The position numbers and the translations under genes are program-made. A DNA stretch of 5,925 nucleotides from Deltaproteobacteria bacterium (GTDB lineage Bacteria; Desulfobacterota; DSM-4660; Desulfatiglandales; HGW-15), in the NCBI GenBank assembly GCA_016932235.1, contig JAFGDF010000042.1:1-5925 (forward strand). The letters run 5' to 3'. Below the pieces are notes generated by a model. That model made no database searches. It saw only the letters and a program-made list of their open reading frames with translations, and was not told where the DNA came from. Shown here piece by piece: positions 1 through 5,012 of the stretch (position 1 is its first letter; the number at the start of each line of letters is the position of its first letter).

Positions 1-563
1 ATGGTTGACTGAAGTCCGATCGAACTCCCGATTGCAAAGATTCGTTCACCCGCGGTCATTTTTTCCGCGTCCTCAAGCTTGAGACAGGGTGTTTTTTGGG
101 ACGTGATAACAAGAACAAGGGCCAGATCATGTCGATCGCTTGTTGATATAACACCTATGGGAAATTCATCCTGATTGTTGAGAACGGCCGTATGATTGCC
201 GTTATCCTCTATTACATGTTTGCATGTAACAGCATATCCGTTTGATGATATGAAAAAGCCCGTTCCCAGGGTTTTAGAGCCTTTGATGGTGAAGGTGCAG
301 TTAATGGCGAATTCAATGGGGTCCTTGACCAGGAATTTTACCTTAACTTCCTCTGTCTGAACATCGGGCCGGACCTCTTTTAATTCCTCTTCCTTAACCG
401 TTTGATTTAGTATATCAGCGCCTTCAGGCAGCCTGTCGGAGAAATGGATTGATCCCTTTTCGTCAATCCATTTGTACAGCTTTCCTCCTGAAGCTTCGCT
501 GCAGATGATAATAGATATAGTGATTATTGTAATTAACAGCAGGGAATTTTTACAAAATCTCAT
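1..563 (-). CDS. Exported DUF4124 / trypsin-like serine protease, C-terminus off the window
   Basis: Partial gene: 187 residues are visible and the reading frame is still open at the left edge. I translated it directly from the sequence. Residues 1 to about 24 form a Sec signal peptide (basic RFCK start, then an Ile/Leu-rich core). Residues 28-50 match the DUF4124 module (LYKWIDEKGSIHFSDRLP), often found at the N-terminus of envelope proteins. From about residue 84 a Trypsin_2/S1C-type protease fold begins: GTGFFISSNGY, then TCKHVIE with the likely catalytic His116, and RHDLALV with the likely Asp146. The catalytic Ser motif (GNSGGP in the family) would lie just beyond the edge, so activity cannot be confirmed. 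The start is ATG at 563; an in-frame TAA lies a short way upstream with no other start between. No good Shine-Dalgarno is visible. A periplasmic or outer-envelope location is inferred. It follows mlaC by 141 bp on the same strand, and a functional link is unproven. Confidence 0.82.
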   Translation of the reverse strand, partial: MRFCKNSLLLITIITISIIICSEASGGKLYKWIDEKGSIHFSDRLPEGADILNQTVKEEELKEVRPDVQTEEVKVKFLVKDPIEFAINCTFTIKGSKTLGTGFFISSNGYAVTCKHVIEDNGNHTAVLNNQDEFPIGVISTSDRHDLALVLVITSQKTPCLKLEDAEKMTAGERIFAIGSSIGLQST

Positions 564-704
564 TTTTTGATGCCGCCGGCATGACTTGTTTTAATGCCTC
601 AGCCCTTGCAGAGAGTTCGTGGAGAACGGGCTTGTGCTTTCTCTATCTTTTTTATAAAACGGTTCCACCATGAATCTTTCCTGCCGCTGTTTTTTGTGTC
701 TATA
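564..704 (-). other. Spacer between mlaC and the protease gene, with overlapping short frames
   Basis: This 141-bp spacer holds no recognised gene and no convincing terminator. On the minus strand it contains three short overlapping frames. One of 40 codons (599-721) starts inside the end of mlaC and has a protein-like SWWNRFIKKIEKA stretch. One of 26 codons (591-671) is preceded by AGGAAAG. A 30-codon stretch open in the third frame (550-642) reads HELSARAEALKQVMPAASKN. A small hairpin (570-582, ATGCC and GGCAT around three bases) sits five bases before the protease start codon. Any of these could be chance; the short frames are discussed in the findings. Confidence 0.4.
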
Positions 705-1313
705 TTACTTTGAAGTGTCATTTTCATTAAGCTTCTGTTTTAATTGTTCGATTAATATATCCGGTGATTTATTGAGAAGGATATTTGCAAATTGGGATCT
801 GTAATTCTGTACCAGGCTGACACCTTCAATCCTGACATCATAGATCTGCCATGTCCCATTTTTATCAAACATACTGTAGTCAACCGGTATCCTGGAGGAT
901 TCTCTTATTATCTCGGTTTTTATTAATGCCCTGGTGTCGGAAAGCATCTCCTGATCAAGAAAGACAACCTTCTCACCCTTAAAGTCCGACTGAATCTTAC
1001 CCAGATAATTATTCCCGAGGAAACGGCCGAACACATCGATAAATTCCTTCTGTTGATCAGGGCTGAAACTCTTCCAGTTTGTAGCCAGTGTCCTCATGGA
1101 CATTTCAGTGAAATCGAATATATTTTTTATAATATCCCAGAGCTTTTGATGCTGGTTTTCCTTTTGGGAACTATCCTGATAATCGGGGTTTTCCAGAATG
1201 TCGATAATCGTATTGACCGCCTCTTTCAAGACGTCCTGCGGTTGAGCGCCGAATGAATAGGAGGGGAGGGCAAGAAAAAAAAGAATCAGAACTAAAATAA
1301 AAGATTTATGCAC
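705..1313 (-). CDS. mlaC: MlaC: periplasmic phospholipid-binding protein of the Mla (Ttg2) pathway
   Basis: A 202-residue protein of the Tol_Tol_Ttg2/MlaC family, the soluble carrier that shuttles phospholipids between the outer-membrane and inner-membrane (MlaFED) parts of the Mla system. Residues 1-22 are a Sec signal peptide: HKS, a long Leu/Ile/Phe core and a likely cut near SFG-AQ. The mature part carries the family hallmark near its C-terminus, GTWQIYDVRIEGVSLVQNYR (153-172). The N-terminal helical region has FDFTEMSMRTLATNW (66-80), where the family has its F-(D/N)-F-xxM-xxxxLG-W-like pattern. The start is GTG at 1313, because a perfect AGGAGG (1321-1326) lies seven bases upstream and the signal peptide begins right there. 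The frame is open further upstream, to a GTG at 1421, but that extension puts 36 polar residues before the signal peptide. The gene follows mlaD after 150 bp, a wider gap than elsewhere in the cluster. Length is normal for the family. Confidence 0.93.
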   Translation of the reverse strand: MHKSFILVLILFFLALPSYSFGAQPQDVLKEAVNTIIDILENPDYQDSSQKENQHQKLWDIIKNIFDFTEMSMRTLATNWKSFSPDQQKEFIDVFGRFLGNNYLGKIQSDFKGEKVVFLDQEMLSDTRALIKTEIIRESSRIPVDYSMFDKNGTWQIYDVRIEGVSLVQNYRSQFANILLNKSPDILIEQLKQKLNENDTSK

Positions 1314-1463
1314 GGATAAGCCTCCTAAAAAACGATCAGTTTGGCACTCTTCGAAAATATTATTAGATTTTATTACATATGAGAAATTAGCACAAGCGGC
1401 ATTTTTTGTTCCAAAATCCACTATCTAATTAACCACTAACTGATAACCTATAACAATTTTATT
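1314..1463 (-). other. A+T-rich spacer between mlaD and mlaC
   Basis: This 150-bp spacer breaks the otherwise tight packing of the mla genes. It is strongly A+T-rich. On the minus strand a weak sigma-70-like pair can be read: TTGTGC (1390-1395) and TAAAAT (1367-1372) separated by 17 bp. The -35 matches consensus at only 3 of 6 bases, so an internal promoter for mlaC is possible but unproven. No strong terminator hairpin is visible. Confidence 0.3.
1321..1326 (-). promoter_or_regulatory. Strong Shine-Dalgarno that fixes the GTG start of mlaC
   Basis: The minus strand reads AGGAGG, a perfect match to the anti-Shine-Dalgarno sequence, seven bases before the GTG at 1313. It is the best ribosome binding site in the window and decides against the longer in-frame extension toward 1421. 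Confidence 0.85.
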
Positions 1464-1913
1464 TCACTCCGCGCTCCCGAAGACATATTTGCTTATGAGG
1501 TTTTCAAGGTCAACGGCGGGTTCCGTTTCAGTTATCATGTCCCCGTCTTTGAGTTTTATATCCGATCCGCCGGGAGAAAGCATAACATATTTATCACCGA
1601 TAAGTCCGGAGGTTTTGATTGAAGCAATCACATCATCGGTCAGGATCACATCCCTTTGGATCTTTAATGTGACTTTCGCAACCTGCTTTTCCTGATCAAG
1701 CCTGATCGATTCAACCTGGCCTACCTGCACGCCGGCCATTTCAATACTGGCTCCGGCTTTAAGACCGGATACCGACTGGAAACGGCCGTATACAACATAG
1801 TGTTTATCGCCGATCCAGTCCATTTTTCCAAGATGTATGGCCAGATAACCGATACACACTATCCCAATGAACATAAAGATTCCCACGGATGTTTCGATTG
1901 AAGATTTTTTCAT
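1464..1913 (-). CDS. mlaD: MlaD: inner-membrane-anchored MCE-domain protein of the Mla transporter
   Basis: A 149-residue protein with the MlaD layout. A short cytoplasmic start (MKKSSIETSVG) is followed by one membrane helix (about 10-29) and a single MCE domain (about 38-116) that faces the periplasm. MCE motifs are clear: YGRFQSVSGLKAGASIEMAG (42-61), VGQVESIRL (64-72) and SGLIGDKYVMLSPGG (102-116). MlaD proteins form a hexameric ring on MlaFE, giving a hydrophobic channel for lipid passage to or from MlaC. The tail DLENLISKYVFGS resembles the conserved C-terminal helix of short MlaD proteins; the protein then stops, without the polar tail of the about 183-residue E. coli protein. The start ATG is preceded by GGGAGGA, which abuts the TAG stop of mlaF. 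The gap is only nine bases, so translational coupling to mlaF is likely. Presumed operon partners are mlaE and mlaF. Confidence 0.95.
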   Translation of the reverse strand: MKKSSIETSVGIFMFIGIVCIGYLAIHLGKMDWIGDKHYVVYGRFQSVSGLKAGASIEMAGVQVGQVESIRLDQEKQVAKVTLKIQRDVILTDDVIASIKTSGLIGDKYVMLSPGGSDIKLKDGDMITETEPAVDLENLISKYVFGSAE

Positions 1914-1922
1914 GCTTCCTCC

Positions 1923-3131
1923 CTATTGTTGATAGCAGGATATCTCTTCGTCAGATATTTCGGCGTTTTGAAGCAGATTCTCAAACTGAGTTCCCTTTTG
2001 CGCTTCCGCGAATCCGACTTTTATGGTGCAATCCATTTCCGGATCGGACAGATGGTCAAATATTTTTCCCCTGTCTATCTCTTTTACCAGCTTTGAGTAG
2101 GTTAAGCGTGCCTGATGGATATTGGTGTTGGGCAGGACCGCGATTATTTTGTTCAGATCATAACGGAAACAGGTGTCTGTTATTCTGAGATATTTCCTGA
2201 GTTCTTCGGCAAAATGCTTGAGTATTGTCTGTCCTGCCACATGTCCGTCCTTCTCGTGTACGAGATCAAGGTTTTTCAGGCTGAATAGCATGATGGAAAA
2301 TTCAGTATCATGTCTGTCTAGCCTGGCCATCTCCTCCCTGAACCTCATTTCTCCACGGGGCTGGGAAAGCAGTCCTGTAAGGGAATCGCGGCGGCTTTCA
2401 AGTCCTCTTATAAATTGTATAATCCTAGGATCGGTTTGGTATCTTATCTCTTCAGGGCTGCCCTGGAAGATAATTGCCCCTTCATGGAGCATGGCCACAC
2501 GCTGGGAGATATAGAATATTTCCGGGATTTCATGACTTACTACAATTCCGGTGAATCCGAATTTTTGCTGATATTCGGAAATCATGCTATGGACCGCGTT
2601 TTTACGTATGGGATCAAGGCCTGTAGTTGGCTCGTCAAAGAGGACAATCTCCGGTTCGGTCACAAGGGCCCTTGCCAGGGCAACCCGCTTTTTCATTCCT
2701 CCGGAAATCTGTGAAGGGAATTTGTCTCCGATCTGGTGGAGGTCCAGCTGATCCATCTTCTCATTAACCTTTTGCATTATCACAGGATCTGAGAGATTTT
2801 TCTTTTCCTTTAACGGAAGAGCGATATTTTCGGAAATTGTCATGGAATCGAAGAGGGCTGTCCCCTGAAACATGTAACTGAATTTGGCTTTGAGAGCCTT
2901 TTTCTCCCTTTTGCTCATATCGTTAAAAGAACGCCCGTGGTAATATATTTCTCCTGAGTCAGGCTCCAGCAGGCCGATTATGTGCTTCAGGAGAACGGAT
3001 TTTCCGCCGCCGCTCTTGCCGATTATAGTGGTGACTTCTCCCCTGTAAAGGCTCAGGGTGACGTCCTTCAGGACCACCTGTTGCCCGAAGGATTTTGAGA
3101 CGTTATTGAACTGAATTAATACATCATCCAT
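1923..3131 (-). CDS. mlaF: MlaF ABC ATPase fused to a C-terminal degenerate GGDEF domain
   Basis: A 402-residue cytoplasmic ATPase, against about 270 for ordinary MlaF. Residues 1 to about 245 are a complete ABC nucleotide-binding domain of the MlaF type: Walker A GKSGGGKS (38-45), Q-loop Gln89 in MFQG, signature ISGGMKKR (142-149), Walker B IVLFDEP (162-168), D-loop GLDP (171-174) and switch His200. It would power lipid movement through MlaE and MlaD. DPRIIQFIRGLES (234-246) matches the start of the usual MlaF C-terminal tail. The chain then continues into a GGDEF-like fold opening with DSLTGL (249-254) and including DGHVAGQTIL (295-304). The catalytic signature reads DLNKI. The frame is uninterrupted, so the fusion is encoded as such in this sequence. 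ATG 3131 follows the mlaE stop by seven bases with only a weak ribosome site, which suggests coupling. ABC assignment is very firm. The GGDEF assignment rests on motif alignment by eye. Confidence 0.95.
   Translation of the reverse strand: MDDVLIQFNNVSKSFGQQVVLKDVTLSLYRGEVTTIIGKSGGGKSVLLKHIIGLLEPDSGEIYYHGRSFNDMSKREKKALKAKFSYMFQGTALFDSMTISENIALPLKEKKNLSDPVIMQKVNEKMDQLDLHQIGDKFPSQISGGMKKRVALARALVTEPEIVLFDEPTTGLDPIRKNAVHSMISEYQQKFGFTGIVVSHEIPEIFYISQRVAMLHEGAIIFQGSPEEIRYQTDPRIIQFIRGLESRRDSLTGLLSQPRGEMRFREEMARLDRHDTEFSIMLFSLKNLDLVHEKDGHVAGQTILKHFAEELRKYLRITDTCFRYDLNKIIAVLPNTNIHQARLTYSKLVKEIDRGKIFDHLSDPEMDCTIKVGFAEAQKGTQFENLLQNAEISDEEISCYQQ
1944..2396 (-). other. Degenerate GGDEF domain at the MlaF C-terminus (residues about 246-396)
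   Basis: Aligned by eye with diguanylate cyclases, this segment keeps several family landmarks. These are DxLTGL at 249-254, a GH-x-x-G motif (DGHVAGQ, 295-301), LRxxLRxxD (311-319), RY followed by the signature site (323-329) and a closing hydrophobic strand plus LP (330-334). The GGDEF/GGEEF pentapeptide is replaced by DLNKI (325-329, bases 2145-2159). The Asp that ligates metal in the DxDxFK motif is Ser284. Cyclase activity is therefore very unlikely. RITD (316-319, bases 2175-2186) stands exactly five residues before the signature, the position of the RxxD inhibitory c-di-GMP site. A c-di-GMP receptor or a purely structural role is inferred; neither is shown. Confidence 0.8.
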
Positions 3132-3138
3132 GGCAGGC

Positions 3139-3942
3139 CTATAGCAGAAAGGATGTTATAACATAATCCGAGACCAGGATCAGAACACATGAAAATACAA
3201 CAGCTGATGTGGTCGCGTTACTCACGCCCTTGGCGCCGTATCCTTCGGCCCTTGTATGGGTGAAATAGCCCTGAAAGCAGCATATTGTTGCGACCATTAT
3301 TGAGAATACAAGAGATTTGACACCACCCCCGATAAGATCATCCATAACAATGCCTGATTCTACCCTCGCGAGATAGATGGCAGGGTTAAGTCCCAGGAGG
3401 ATCGAACCGGTCAGATAACCTCCCCAGATGCCAACAACGATAAATATGGCGGTTAGAAGAGGAAAACTTATTATGGATCCGGCCATCTTTGGACTGACGA
3501 GGAAACGGATGGGATTGATGTCCATTGTTTCAAGGGCATCGATCTGTTCGGAGATCCTCATAATACCAATCTCTGCGGCCATTGAAGACCCGGCTCTGCC
3601 GATAATCATGATCGCCGTCAGTACGGGGCCGAGTTCCCGGATAAGGGACAATGCAACCGCTGATCCCAGCAGGCCTTCGGACCCGAATTTTGAAAGGGTG
3701 TAATAACCCTGCAACCCGAGGACCATTCCCGTAAAAGCTCCTGTAAGGATAATCACAAGTGTTGATTTCATTCCTATGAAATAGATCTCCTGGATTATCT
3801 TTTTGAGTTGCAGCGGTGGGGTGAACATATGAATGAAACTCTCGATAAAAAAAATTCCTATCCTCCCCATCTCCTGGATAAAAAAGATCGTGAAGCGGCC
3901 TATCGCATTAAAGGGGGTGGTTAGACCGGAAATATTTGCCAT
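3139..3942 (-). CDS. mlaE: MlaE: inner-membrane permease of the Mla phospholipid transporter
   Basis: A 267-residue MlaE/DUF140 permease, of normal family length. It forms the dimeric membrane core of MlaFEDB, below the MlaD ring. The hallmark stretch is present: LIRELGPVLTAIMIIGRAGS (100-119), then AAEIGIM and EQIDALETMDINP (132-144), the coupling region that contacts MlaF. An N-terminal interfacial helix (about 17-39) is followed by about five membrane segments (about 59-80, 91-115, 152-177, 206-226, 243-265). I chose ATG 3942 because AGGA stands seven bases upstream, just after the stop of the cation-transporter gene. MANISG also begins as MlaE proteins normally do. ATG 4005 would add 21 polar residues, overlap the upstream gene by 50 bp and lacks a ribosome site. 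The gap to the upstream gene is 13 bp and to mlaF 7 bp, which supports one transcript. Confidence 0.95.
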   Translation of the reverse strand: MANISGLTTPFNAIGRFTIFFIQEMGRIGIFFIESFIHMFTPPLQLKKIIQEIYFIGMKSTLVIILTGAFTGMVLGLQGYYTLSKFGSEGLLGSAVALSLIRELGPVLTAIMIIGRAGSSMAAEIGIMRISEQIDALETMDINPIRFLVSPKMAGSIISFPLLTAIFIVVGIWGGYLTGSILLGLNPAIYLARVESGIVMDDLIGGGVKSLVFSIMVATICCFQGYFTHTRAEGYGAKGVSNATTSAVVFSCVLILVSDYVITSFLL

Positions 3943-3955
3943 ATTCGTGTCCTGA

Positions 3956-4834
3956 TCATGACGGATCCACATGTACGATGATCCTGTCAAAATCATCGAG
4001 TTCATCTTTCAGGCAGCCCTCGACCGCATGGGCTATTTCATGTCCCTCATAAACCGTGAGGTTTCTGTCAACAATAATATTTGCCTCCATCTGGTACAGG
4101 CCCCCGGAGGTACGAACCTTGAGATCGTTAATGCCCATGACCCCACTGACGGTGAGAGTGCAATTTCTTATCTTTTCAACTACTTCCTGCGGCGGAGCCG
4201 AGTCGGTAAATTCCTTAAGGGTTTTTATAAAAATCTCCAGACCTACCTTTACGATAAAGAATGATACGAGGAGGGCTGCGAATGGGTCCAGTATATGCCA
4301 TTCAGGTTTTATTCGCGCGCCTGCGACACCAAGCAGTACCGCCACAGAGGAGAGGGCATCAGAGCGGTGATGCCATGCGTTGGCAATAATAAGGCCGCTT
4401 CTTAACATTCGACCCCTATGTAAGGTATACTGATAAAGGACCTCTTTCGATGCAACTGAAAGAGCGGCAACTATAAGCGCAATAACCTTGGGGTGGTGTC
4501 CAATGTGATGATATATATTCAGGGATGATTTAATTCCAAGATAGATCGCAGTGACGATCAAGGCGACGCCGATGATCCCGGATGCCAGGGTTTCTATTCG
4601 GGCATGACCAAAAGGATGGCCCTCATCAGCTTCCTTTTGTCCGATCTTTATTCCGAATAACACAACAATATCCGTAAATAGATCTGAAACGGAATGGACC
4701 GCATCTGCTATCAAGGCCTGGCTCATGCCGAAGAAACCGGCCAGGAATTTTATAACGATTAAAATCCCGTTGACAAGACTTCCTATCAGCGTGACGGTTC
4801 GGCCATCGCTTAATTTTGAACCTGCTTTCAGCAT
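3956..4834 (-). CDS. Cation diffusion facilitator (CDF) family divalent metal transporter
   Basis: A 292-residue inner-membrane metal/proton antiporter of the CDF family, full length. Six membrane helices fit residues about 12-210, followed by a cytoplasmic dimerisation domain (about 212-292, ending DDFDRIIVHVDP). Transport-site motifs are visible in helix 2 (ADAVHSVSD, His47 and Asp51) and helix 5 (NAWHHRSDALSS, His155 and Asp159). This is a HxxxD/HxxxD arrangement, more often linked to zinc-type exporters than the DxxxD helix-2 motif of FieF, but metal choice cannot be read reliably. An extra histidine cluster, YHHIGHH (108-114), lies in the loop between helices 3 and 4. GHPFGHARIE (72-81) is a well-conserved family segment. 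The start ATG 4834 is preceded by GAGG four bases away. A palindrome lies upstream at 4901-4946. The gene is closely followed by mlaE, which suggests cotranscription although the family has no known role in lipid transport. Confidence 0.93.
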   Translation of the reverse strand: MLKAGSKLSDGRTVTLIGSLVNGILIVIKFLAGFFGMSQALIADAVHSVSDLFTDIVVLFGIKIGQKEADEGHPFGHARIETLASGIIGVALIVTAIYLGIKSSLNIYHHIGHHPKVIALIVAALSVASKEVLYQYTLHRGRMLRSGLIIANAWHHRSDALSSVAVLLGVAGARIKPEWHILDPFAALLVSFFIVKVGLEIFIKTLKEFTDSAPPQEVVEKIRNCTLTVSGVMGINDLKVRTSGGLYQMEANIIVDRNLTVYEGHEIAHAVEGCLKDELDDFDRIIVHVDPS

Positions 4835-4898
4835 AGTACCTCAGGAAATTAAGCATATTACGAATCAGGTATCTGCCGGGCAATCCGGGTCAGAGATA

Positions 4899-4926
4899 AG
4901 TATAGCGGGTACCGGCAATTTTTGAA
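4899..4926 (-). promoter_or_regulatory. Weak candidate promoter for the cation-transporter/mla transcript
   Basis: On the minus strand TTCAAA (4921-4926) and TATACT (4899-4904) are separated by 16 bp. The -10 matches consensus at 5 of 6 bases, the -35 at 4 of 6. The -10 overlaps one arm of the inverted repeat, as an operator would. The implied leader is about 60 bases before ATG 4834. This rests on pattern alone in A+T-rich DNA. Confidence 0.25.
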
Positions 4927-4946
4927 TCTCACTGATACCCGCTATA
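4901..4946. repeat. Perfect 11-bp inverted repeat upstream of the cation-transporter gene
   Basis: TATAGCGGGTA (4901-4911) is repeated in exact inverse form as TACCCGCTATA (4936-4946), separated by 24 bases, with arm centres 35 bp apart. It lies in the 178-bp gap between the peptide-binding-protein gene and the cation-transporter gene. It is not followed by a clear T-run in either direction, so a simple intrinsic terminator is doubtful. It could be a pair of operator half-sites, an RNA stem or a remnant of a mobile element. Confidence 0.75.
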
Positions 4947-5012
4947 GTCTAATTGATTTTATTAGATCAGAAGTCAGGACAATAGTCAAAACAGTTTTTG
5001 ATAATCGCTAAT

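Noticed and set aside
661..670. GGTTCCACCA, reminiscent of a tRNA 3' end
   Set aside because: No acceptor partner, anticodon arm or T-loop can be folded around it on the plus strand.
1314..1421. N-terminal extension of MlaC to a GTG at 1421
   Set aside because: It would put 36 non-family residues before the signal peptide; AGGAGG at 1321-1326 points to GTG 1313.
1889..2714. Several plus-strand open frames opposite mlaF and mlaD
   Set aside because: They are antisense shadows of strongly conserved minus-strand genes, with no motifs or ribosome sites.
3943..4005. Longer mlaE start at ATG 4005
   Set aside because: It overlaps the upstream gene by 50 bp, adds 21 polar residues absent from the family and has no ribosome site, whereas ATG 3942 has AGGA seven bases upstream.
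4626..4883. Minus-strand 85-codon frame overlapping the start of the cation-transporter gene
   Set aside because: It overlaps in another frame the clearly conserved helix 1-2 region of the transporter and has no family-like content.
4901..4946. Intrinsic terminator for the peptide-binding-protein gene
   Set aside because: The loop is 24 bases and no T-run follows the second arm on the minus strand; it is kept as an inverted repeat of unknown role.
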